This document shows, piece by piece, positions 13,618 through 19,180 of a stretch of DNA of 19,180 bases; within the stretch, counting starts at the first letter, position 1; each line of letters opens with the position of its first letter. Origin of the DNA: Woronichinia sp035285405 (GTDB taxonomy: Bacteria; Cyanobacteriota; Cyanobacteriia; Cyanobacteriales; Microcystaceae). Below the pieces are notes generated by a model that saw only the letters and a list, made by a program, of their open reading frames with translations, was not told the DNA's origin and ran no database searches. A program made the translations under genes and the position numbers. Location: the NCBI GenBank assembly GCA_035285405.1, contig JAYKJI010000027.1:1-19180 (forward strand), read 5' to 3'.

Positions 13618-14661
13618 ATGTCTATTGTAAACTCCATTTCCCCTCGTCTATCCTTTTCTCCACTGCCCTATCAGCGTCCTTTATTAATGATTGGCCACGG
13701 AACTCGCGATGAAGATGGCCGCCAAACTTTTTTAGATTTTGCTCAGGTCTATCAAGAGCTTGATCCCAGTCGTCCCGTTATTCCCTGTTTTTTGGAATTG
13801 ACTGAACCTTCTATCCAAGTCGGAGTCGATTATTGCGTAGAAAAGGGCTATACCGATGTTTCTGCCTTACCAATTCTGCTCTTTGCAGCAAGACATAATA
13901 AATTTGATGTAACGAATGAACTGGATCGCAGTCGAGAAAAATATCCTCAAATTCGCTTTTCCTATGGTCGTCACTTTGGTATTACTCCTGCCATTCTTGA
14001 TCTATGGAGCGATCGCCTGACGGAATTGGATAGTCCCACGGCTAACCCGCAGCAAATTTCCCGTGCTGAAACGGTTTTACTCTTTGTCGGTAGGGGTTCG
14101 AGCGATCCTGATGCTAACGGTGATGTCTATAAAATGGCGCGAATGCTCTGGGAAGGAAGTGATTATCTAACGGTGGAAACCTGTTTTATCGGTATTACCC
14201 ATCCTCGCTTAGAAGAGGGCTTTCGTCGGGCCAGACTTTATCACCCCAAACGCATTATTGTACTGCCCTACTTTCTCTTTACAGGAGCCTTAGTCAAAAA
14301 GATTTTTATCACCACTGAGCAACAGCAAGCTCAATTTCCCGATATTGAAATGATCTGTTTACCAGAAATGGGCATTCAATCCCAATTATTAGAACTGGTT
14401 CGGGAACGGGAAGTGGAAACCCAATTGGGTCAGGTGCAGATGAACTGTGAAGCTTGTAAGTTTCGTCTGGCTTTCAAGAGTCAGGGCCAGGATCACTCTC
14501 ATCACGACGGCCATAGTCACGATGCTGGCCATCATCATAGTCATGCCCATCATGATCACGGTCATCACCATCATGATCATAGTCATGGTCACGACCATTC
14601 GGTGGTTGATCCCTATGCCAAGTTAGAGGATTATCATCAACGCATTTGGCAAGCTCCCTAA
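13618..14661 (+). CDS. cbiX: sirohydrochlorin chelatase-like protein with His-rich tail
   Basis: This 347-residue protein is a two-domain CbiX/SirB type chelatase that inserts Fe2+ (siroheme) or Co2+ (cobalamin) into sirohydrochlorin. Domain one opens with LLMIGHGTRDEDGR (H27) and includes FAARHNKFDV (H93), the two metal-binding His of the family. Domain two opens with VLLFVGRGSSDPDANG, where Arg replaces the His. A C-E-A-C motif lies at 277-280, which in long CbiX forms may relate to an iron-sulfur site. Residues 293-327 hold 20 His in 35 positions with Asp and Gly between, a likely metal store. I start at ATG 13618; a TTG at 13513 would add 35 residues with no family look. Siroheme is the cofactor of nitrite reductase, so the place behind nrtABCD suggests iron insertion (SirB role), though this is inference. 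Confidence 0.88.
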   Translation: MSIVNSISPRLSFSPLPYQRPLLMIGHGTRDEDGRQTFLDFAQVYQELDPSRPVIPCFLELTEPSIQVGVDYCVEKGYTDVSALPILLFAARHNKFDVTNELDRSREKYPQIRFSYGRHFGITPAILDLWSDRLTELDSPTANPQQISRAETVLLFVGRGSSDPDANGDVYKMARMLWEGSDYLTVETCFIGITHPRLEEGFRRARLYHPKRIIVLPYFLFTGALVKKIFITTEQQQAQFPDIEMICLPEMGIQSQLLELVREREVETQLGQVQMNCEACKFRLAFKSQGQDHSHHDGHSHDAGHHHSHAHHDHGHHHHDHSHGHDHSVVDPYAKLEDYHQRIWQAP

Positions 14662-14686
14662 GGGTTAACAATCGCATCGTTTAGCA

Positions 14687-15607
14687 TTAACGAGAATGGG
14701 GTTGAAAACGAAGAACGCCTGTCGTGCCGTCTAACTCAACGGGCCAACCACAAGGTAAGGCTGAATTTTCGCCGTCATGGCCAAAGGGTAGGTCGGATAC
14801 CACTGGAATTCCTAGGTCTCCCAGGCGATCGCGGAGAACTTCTGTAATTGTCCAACTGTTGCTACCGAGGGGAGCTTGACAACGACTGAACCGACCCAGG
14901 GCGATGCCTTTAACCTGCTGCAAAAGACCGGATAATCGCCATTGGGTTAAGAGGCGATCAATACGATAGGGGGCCTCTGTCACATCTTCGAGGGCTAAAA
15001 TACTACCGGCTAAGGGCAATTGTAAGGACGTTCCTAATAAATGGCTGGCAACGGTTAAATTGGCTGGAATTAAGTTGCCTGTCACTTTTCCGCCTCCCCA
15101 ACCCTCGCCTTGAAGCGGATCGAGATTGCCACCTGCGAGAAAATTAAAAAGCCGTTGCTGCGATCGCTCTGGTTCCTCTGCTAGGGTGGTTAATACGGGG
15201 CCATGAACTCCCATGATTCCGTTTTGAGCCAAACTCCAGAGCAGTCCGGTAATATCTGAAAAACCGATTAGCCATTTAGGAGTCGTTATTGAGGCTGGCC
15301 ATTGCCAATCTTCCAAGAGTCGCATACTTCCATAGCCTCCTCTCGTACAAAGAATTGCTTTACAGTCTGGATTTGTCCAGGCAGCTAATAGGGCTTCTCT
15401 TCTAGCCCGATCAGTTCCCGCTAAATAACCGACTTGATCCTGCCAATGGGGTGCAAATTCAACTCGATAACCCTGCGATCGCCAGATATCTAAACCTTTT
15501 TCAAAGGCAGCGAGTTCTTTTAAGGCTCCACTACTGGAAACTACGATGACCAAATCTCCTGTTTGTAGAGGGGGCGGTAGGATTAGTTCATTGAGATCGG
15601 TCAACAT
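14687..15607 (-). CDS. LD-carboxypeptidase, S66 family (LdcA/MccF-like)
   Basis: This 306-residue cytoplasmic serine peptidase is of the S66 family, whose members cut the L,D bond of the murein tetrapeptide during cell-wall recycling (LdcA) or detoxify microcin C-like compounds (MccF). The opening DLVIVVSSSGA is the usual N-terminal strand. The triad is visible: S117 in IGFSDITGL, E207 in LALEDVTEAPYRIDR and H277 in LPFGHDGENSALP. The motif CTRGGYGSMRLL (87-98) precedes the nucleophile. Length is normal and no signal peptide is seen. The gene converges with cbiX over 25 bases and is not part of the nitrogen unit. The start ATG at 15607 lacks a Shine-Dalgarno. Recycling is the more likely role because peptidoglycan turnover is universal here, but the sequence cannot decide. 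Confidence 0.92.
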   Translation of the reverse strand: MLTDLNELILPPPLQTGDLVIVVSSSGALKELAAFEKGLDIWRSQGYRVEFAPHWQDQVGYLAGTDRARREALLAAWTNPDCKAILCTRGGYGSMRLLEDWQWPASITTPKWLIGFSDITGLLWSLAQNGIMGVHGPVLTTLAEEPERSQQRLFNFLAGGNLDPLQGEGWGGGKVTGNLIPANLTVASHLLGTSLQLPLAGSILALEDVTEAPYRIDRLLTQWRLSGLLQQVKGIALGRFSRCQAPLGSNSWTITEVLRDRLGDLGIPVVSDLPFGHDGENSALPCGWPVELDGTTGVLRFQPHSR

Positions 15608-15784
15608 AGGAAGAAAAATATCAATTATGTTTAACTATTTTAATCACTTTAATCAATCTAATGATGTCTTAATTTTAGGTACGAGACAAAGGGACTGAAA
15701 GGCGATCGCTTTTTTCAATTTTAATCAACAAGGAGACAGCAATCACACTTTAATCATCTAAATGTAAGCATATTGGGTTTGCAG

Positions 15785-16831
15785 TTATTCAATGATTTTG
15801 ATAATTTTTTCTTGGATTCCACTTAATAATTTATATTGATCGTCAATCCATGTTTTTTCTATCAATTTTTTTTCAGGTTTTTCTTGTTGATACTTGTTTC
15901 GTAGTTCAAGAAAAGTATTACAAAATTCAAGACTCTCTTCTATCGTTTTAATAGCAAACTCTAACCTATCATCTAAAATAGTTTCAACTCTCTGTTGCGT
16001 ATTTTTCAATATTTCTTTCTCAAAATCGTCAACTTCTTTCCGTGAAATATTTCCAATCAATTTCTTTTGCCAAGATATTAGTGTAGGCATTGCTTGATTG
16101 TATATCGTTTGAATTACAGATTGTTCCTCAAAAACTCCTCCTAAAGTGTTAAGTATACGACAAAACTTTTCATTAATGGTCTTACTAAAATAGTCAAATT
16201 TATTTCTATAACACTGAGCATTTTCATTGTCAAATAGAACGATATAGTCTTCATTTTTTAAGAATTCAATAAAGCGAACTAATTCCATTTGGTGTATGTT
16301 TTGGTCTAATAGCTCTAGAAGCTTTTTATCAACTTCGCCAGAGAAATTCTTTACTTTTTCTTGAATATCTTTACTGAAATTGTCCTTATTTCCCCATCCA
16401 ATCGAATCGATAAGTTTTCCATTTTTATCAGTAAAATACTCTTTTTTGCATTCAGCAATCATTTCTTTTAATAAATTTTCAACTTCTTCTAGAATAATAG
16501 TTTTACCCTCCCTAATCTTTTTTTTGATTCTACAGTGGGTAGCCGTAAGATCGGCAACTTGTTCCCAAATAACAAACTGTGAAGCCTCAGCAATTCTTTG
16601 TTTACTTTGCCACACATCTTCGGAATGATCTAATGTCTCTAGTGAAGTATTGACCAATTGTTTGAGTCTTAATGCAGATTCTTTTAACTCATCAAGACAG
16701 GGCTGTACTGACTTTTGTAACGATCTAGCCGCATTTTGGATTTCGAGCGATACAAGCCCATGATACTCACCCGCCAACAGTTGTGTCGTTGATTGGTTAA
16801 CTTGTTGTAATACTTTAAAATATTCGTTCAT
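15785..16831 (-). CDS. helix-rich hypothetical protein, divergent partner of the next gene
   Basis: I do not recognise this 348-residue protein. It appears almost wholly alpha-helical and highly charged, with long heptad-like stretches at about 30-70 (RSLQKSVQPCLDELKESALRL), 100-130 (KKKIREGKTIILEEVENLL) and 265-340. A short less helical region is at about 192-205 (NEDYIVLFDNENAQ). There is no P-loop, signal peptide or clear membrane segment, so it should be soluble. Single Cys residues occur but form no motif. The shape recalls the stalk part of dynamin-like proteins without the GTPase, but this is only an impression. It is transcribed divergently from a second large helical protein 73 bases away. 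The gene is AT-rich and has no HIP1 site, unlike its left neighbours, which suggests acquisition. Confidence 0.7.
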   Translation of the reverse strand: MNEYFKVLQQVNQSTTQLLAGEYHGLVSLEIQNAARSLQKSVQPCLDELKESALRLKQLVNTSLETLDHSEDVWQSKQRIAEASQFVIWEQVADLTATHCRIKKKIREGKTIILEEVENLLKEMIAECKKEYFTDKNGKLIDSIGWGNKDNFSKDIQEKVKNFSGEVDKKLLELLDQNIHQMELVRFIEFLKNEDYIVLFDNENAQCYRNKFDYFSKTINEKFCRILNTLGGVFEEQSVIQTIYNQAMPTLISWQKKLIGNISRKEVDDFEKEILKNTQQRVETILDDRLEFAIKTIEESLEFCNTFLELRNKYQQEKPEKKLIEKTWIDDQYKLLSGIQEKIIKIIE

Positions 16832-16865
16832 TTTGTCAGATTTTATCCTTTATTTTGGTAGTGTG

Positions 16866-16873
16866 ATTATAAT
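16866..16873. promoter_or_regulatory. overlapping divergent -10 boxes
   Basis: The palindrome ATTATAAT gives TATAAT on + at 16868-16873 and TATAAT on - at 16871-16866. It lies 31 bases before the + gene at 16905 and 34 bases before the - gene ending at 16831, in the middle of the 73-base spacer. No clear -35 is seen on either side. One polymerase bound here would block the other direction. Confidence 0.45.
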
Positions 16874-16904
16874 ATTAGTTAATATTCTTAGGCAAGTGTA
16901 AATT

Positions 16905-18260
16905 ATGGTAGGTATAATGAGTGTGTGGTTTGAACCTGCAATTCAAGCTGGCTTAAACTCTGGTATATATGAATTGATTAAAGACCAGGCAGGAAACTTT
17001 CTCCCGATGGCAAGAGATATTGCTACAGGTCGAGTTGCTGGTATAGGGAGGCTAACGCAAGAAACCATGCCAATATTATGGAATACTTGGGAAAATTCGA
17101 CTAATATTCGCGGCATTGCTAATCTTGCTCAGGGAGCTATGAGCATTAATCCGTTGTTTTCTCCTATTACTATAGCAACAAATTTGGTTGAAATGGTACA
17201 AGTCCATAGAGGATTCCAAAAAACGTATAATATGCTTGATACACTCCAAGCCAGTGTAGGAGTATTGCAAGCAACAACAGCTTTAATCGGTGTGGGAACC
17301 ATTGCGGGAGTTGCTTTATCTGCCGTAAATCTTCAGCAAACCTTGAAATTGAGAGAAGATGTTAGAAATCTACGGCTAGAAGTGAAAGATGGCTTTGTTG
17401 ACCTAAAAAAAGCTTTAAATCTTAATCAAGCTGATATTATTAATCGCCTTGATCAAATGGAAAACAATATTGAATTTAGGCAACATCGCACAGTCTTAGT
17501 GCAGGCTTATGGTCAATTTATCCAATCCTTAATCTTTTTAAAAAATTCTTTACAACATCCCGATTTTAATGCTCGAAATGCTGGAATTAGCAACGTACAA
17601 CTGATGTTAAATAATTCTCTTGCAGCATATAATAATCCCTTATTATTTGAAGAGACTAGTATTCCTGGGAAAATGCGTCGAAAAGAATGTTCATGGGCTA
17701 TTGATCAAGCAATTACGATGACATACCAATTACAGAGTGCTTATGAAGTGGTTAGTGATCGTATTGACAAACTACAAAGTAAAATTCGTCAAGATTTATT
17801 TAGTTTAATCTCTGCTTGCCAATCAGAAGATGAAATAGAGTTTGTGTTTCCTGAAGTCATGCGAATTTGCAATCATGACTTAGTCACATTAGAAACATGG
17901 AAAAATCAAATTAACTGGATTGATTCTTTGTCACTAGAGGAACGGAAAGACCTATTAAATCTTAGCATAGCGACTTCAGATATAGCAGATGCTGAAAGAT
18001 TAGACGCGAATGAAAGAGCTATCAATCTATCCCAACCCCCTGAACAATTATTTTATGAAAGTATAAAAACAAGATCTCATTTTGGCGCATTACGAGATCA
18101 GCTTAAATTTATGGTCAAACCTGAATTTCGTCAACAACATGAATCTTACATTGTTCAAAGCACTATAAATTCTTCTTACCAAGCTCTCGCACCCTCTAAT
18201 TGGCAAGAAGTTCCTGATTTAACTGTTGCAAATTTATATTGGTACTTGAAGGAAAAGTAA
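16905..18260 (+). CDS. hypothetical protein with hydrophobic segment and coiled coil
   Basis: This 451-residue protein is of unknown family. Residues 1-110 are mildly hydrophobic and helical. Residues about 116-143 (ASVGVLQATTALIGVGTIAG...) are Ala/Gly/Val-rich and long enough for a membrane helix or a tight hairpin. A coiled coil follows at about 144-192 (LREDVRNLRLEVKDGFVDL and LDQMENNI). The rest (200-451) is a helical domain with scattered Trp. The order, hydrophobic segment then amphipathic coil, is seen in several bacterial membrane-active proteins, including helical pore formers, but I see no diagnostic motif. Start choice is open: the ATG at 16905 or at 16917, where GGTAGG is 4 bases ahead. 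It is divergent from the other helical protein and followed by a 225-base gap, then a toxin-antitoxin pair. AT-rich, no HIP1. Confidence 0.72.
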   Translation: MVGIMSVWFEPAIQAGLNSGIYELIKDQAGNFLPMARDIATGRVAGIGRLTQETMPILWNTWENSTNIRGIANLAQGAMSINPLFSPITIATNLVEMVQVHRGFQKTYNMLDTLQASVGVLQATTALIGVGTIAGVALSAVNLQQTLKLREDVRNLRLEVKDGFVDLKKALNLNQADIINRLDQMENNIEFRQHRTVLVQAYGQFIQSLIFLKNSLQHPDFNARNAGISNVQLMLNNSLAAYNNPLLFEETSIPGKMRRKECSWAIDQAITMTYQLQSAYEVVSDRIDKLQSKIRQDLFSLISACQSEDEIEFVFPEVMRICNHDLVTLETWKNQINWIDSLSLEERKDLLNLSIATSDIADAERLDANERAINLSQPPEQLFYESIKTRSHFGALRDQLKFMVKPEFRQQHESYIVQSTINSSYQALAPSNWQEVPDLTVANLYWYLKEK

Positions 18261-18334
18261 TAAATTTTACGAAAACATTGTGACAGATAAAAAACGACTT
18301 AGATAAATGTTTTATCACCTTTAAATGCGTTGTT

Positions 18335-18349
18335 TGGAATTAAATTCCA
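18335..18349. promoter_or_regulatory. perfect palindrome upstream of a toxin-antitoxin operon
   Basis: TGGAATTAAATTCCA has 7-base arms around a central A. It lies 137 bases before the antitoxin start. It could be an operator or, with its central A, a weak hairpin. No T-run follows, so it is not an evident terminator for the gene upstream. Confidence 0.35.
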
Positions 18350-18418
18350 TTACCAACTTTTGCAATCAAGCCAAACAAAATTGACTTATTAACTAGCAAA
18401 ACAGGAAGTTAAAGCCAT

Positions 18419-18441
18419 GATTTTAGGTAATGATTAAAATC
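18419..18441. promoter_or_regulatory. inverted repeat before the antitoxin gene
   Basis: GATTTTA (18419-18425) and TAAAATC (18435-18441) are perfect inverted arms with a 9-base spacer, 45 bases before the antitoxin ATG. Toxin-antitoxin complexes often repress their own promoter at such sites. A -10 is not obvious next to it, so this is tentative. Confidence 0.35.
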
Positions 18442-18485
18442 CCAATTAATCCTCAAAACCTTTAAACTTAAAAGGAGAAAATTTA

Positions 18486-18725
18486 ATGCAAACCATCACA
18501 AAAGAAACCCTTAAACAAGAACTAGATCGTCTTAATGATGAACAGTTAAAACAAATTGCAGATTTTATCGCCTTTATTAAATTTCAATCAAAACTATCCC
18601 AACCTAAACCCGATCTCAATCAATTTGCTTACCTTTATCAAGAATTTGCTAACGAAGATCGAGAACTCGCTGAAATCGGTATGAGCGAATACAGGAAATC
18701 CCTAGAGCGTGAGGATCAATTATGA
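18486..18725 (+). CDS. putative antitoxin paired with a MazF/PemK-type toxin
   Basis: This 79-residue acidic helical protein starts 9 bases after AAAAGGAGAAAA, a strong ribosome binding site. Its N-terminal part (TLKQELDRLNDEQLKQIADFIAFIKF) resembles the opening helices of many small cyanobacterial antitoxins, with a conserved-looking L(N)DEQLKQIADFI stretch. The C-terminal half (FANEDRELAEIGMSEYRKSL) is likely the toxin-binding tail. The stop TGA overlaps the toxin ATG by 4 bases (ATGA), so the two are translated together. It does not show a clear AbrB/MazE swapped-hairpin signature, so the antitoxin type is uncertain, but position and size make the role likely. Confidence 0.78.
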   Translation: MQTITKETLKQELDRLNDEQLKQIADFIAFIKFQSKLSQPKPDLNQFAYLYQEFANEDRELAEIGMSEYRKSLEREDQL

Positions 18726-19069
18726 AAATAGAAAGAGGTGAAATTTGGTTAGCTAACCTCGATCCAACTCAGGGATCAGAACAAGCGGGAACTCGACCCA
18801 TTATTATTTTTCAAGACAGCACATTATCTAAATTTACAACAACAATTATTACCATTCCTTTAACAACTAATCTACGAAGGGCAACCTTACCAACCTGTTT
18901 AATTATTCCTAAAGGTCAAGGTGGCTTAAATCAAGACTCTGTTGCAATATGTCATCAAATCCGTGTCCTTGATAAAACTCGATTAATCAAAAAATTAGGA
19001 CAACTAGAGCTAGAAATTATCACCAGTTTAGAAAATATTGTCTTATTTACATTAGGTTATAAAATTTAG
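18722..19069 (+). CDS. MazF/PemK-type toxin (mRNA interferase)
   Basis: This 115-residue protein has the CcdB/MazF beta-barrel signature. It opens with RGEIWLANLDPTQGSEQAGTRP, where R25 in GTRP is the family catalytic Arg. Then come IITIPLTTN (about 42-50), the strand with the conserved Thr, and SVAICHQIRVLDKTRL (73-88), the standard C-terminal motif. Such toxins cleave single-stranded mRNA at short sequences when their antitoxin is lost. The length is normal and the reading frame intact. The ATG overlaps the antitoxin stop as ATGA. A further gene starts 10 bases after the stop, so the module may share its transcript with a DUF2283 gene. Specificity of cleavage cannot be told from sequence. 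Confidence 0.92.
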   Translation: MKIERGEIWLANLDPTQGSEQAGTRPIIIFQDSTLSKFTTTIITIPLTTNLRRATLPTCLIIPKGQGGLNQDSVAICHQIRVLDKTRLIKKLGQLELEIITSLENIVLFTLGYKI

Positions 19070-19079
19070 CTAAAATTCT

Positions 19080-19180
19080 ATGGCAGAAATAAACATTTAT
19101 TATGATCCAATGGGCAATACTTTAACCGTTTGGTTCGGCGATCGCTCCTCAGAATATCTCTGTGAAGAAACAGGAGACGA
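19080..19180 (+). CDS. DUF2283 family protein, 5' part only
   Basis: The frame opens at ATG 19080 and runs off the window end after 33 complete codons. It reads MAEINIYYDPMGNTLTVWFG then DRSSEYLCEETGD. The pattern M.I.YDP..(D/N)TL.V.F is that of DUF2283, small proteins of about 60-80 residues. Members often neighbour a DUF4258 gene in toxin-antitoxin-like pairs, so this may be part of a second module continuing past the edge. A HIP1 octamer lies inside it at 19138-19145. The start is 10 bases after the MazF-type stop, and the pair probably shares a transcript. Confidence 0.7.
   Translation, partial: MAEINIYYDPMGNTLTVWFGDRSSEYLCEETGD

Larger units (their letters stand above)
1857..19145. repeat. 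HIP1 octamer GCGATCGC, dispersed
   Basis: About 22 copies are spread over the window, first at 1857-1864 and last at 19138-19145, with others for example at 3374, 3476, 4021, 7562 and 15702. They occur both inside genes such as ilvC, nrtC and cbiX and between genes. The octamer is a highly iterated palindrome typical of many cyanobacterial genomes and the best taxonomic mark here. Gaps in the pattern are noted in the findings. Confidence 0.9.

Noticed and set aside
14389..14677. Met/Asp-rich open frames on the minus strand
   Set aside because: They are antisense to the His codon tract (CAT/CAC) of cbiX, which reads as ATG/GAC-type codons on the other strand.

Overview
The window looks like chromosomal DNA of an AT-rich cyanobacterium, probably a unicellular Chroococcales-type strain (an inference from style, not a species call). 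I count about 22 copies of the HIP1 octamer GCGATCGC. The gene set fits too: a four-gene nrtABCD nitrate ABC transporter with the cyanobacterial NrtC ATPase/solute-binding fusion, a pentapeptide-repeat protein, and small toxin-antitoxin modules scattered between housekeeping genes. I saw no tRNA, rRNA, CRISPR array, transposase or convincing rho-independent terminator.

Layout. (1) 1-4030 is accessory. It holds a two-gene unit of unknown function with one membrane anchor, a decayed DUF2442 remnant, a RelE/YafQ-type toxin-antitoxin pair, a PD-(D/E)XK-like protein and a retropepsin-like aspartic protease. The last two are each bracketed by copies of one degenerate AT-rich repeat. (2) 4090-7441 is housekeeping: ilvC on + with an extended -10 promoter and a strong ribosome binding site, then on - a pentapeptide-repeat protein, ribD and a 78-residue membrane protein. 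(3) 7442-14661 is a nitrogen unit: an NtcA-like site, nrtA, nrtB, nrtC, nrtD and a sirohydrochlorin chelatase-like gene (cbiX/sirB) with a His-rich tail. Nitrate is bound by lipoprotein NrtA, passes through NrtB and is driven by NrtC and NrtD. The chelatase would supply siroheme to nitrite reductase, so it fits the same pathway; narB and nirA are not here. (4) 14687-15607 on - is an LD-carboxypeptidase. (5) 15785-18260 is a divergent pair of long helical proteins I cannot name, one with a hydrophobic segment next to a coiled coil, sharing a 73-base spacer with overlapping -10 boxes. (6) 18486-19180 holds a MazF/PemK-type module and the start of a DUF2283 gene cut by the window end.

The best candidates for something undescribed are the divergent helical pair at 15785-18260, which lies in a 3.4-kb stretch without HIP1, the bicistron at 93-1627, and the repeat family that occupies two nrt spacers as inverted pairs with the downstream arm ending at or near the nrtC and nrtD start codons. 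Smaller oddities are a membrane-helix extension on NrtD, a mini-ORF whose stop overlaps the nrtA start as ATGA, and a hairpin that could hide the ribosome binding site of the 78-residue protein gene.
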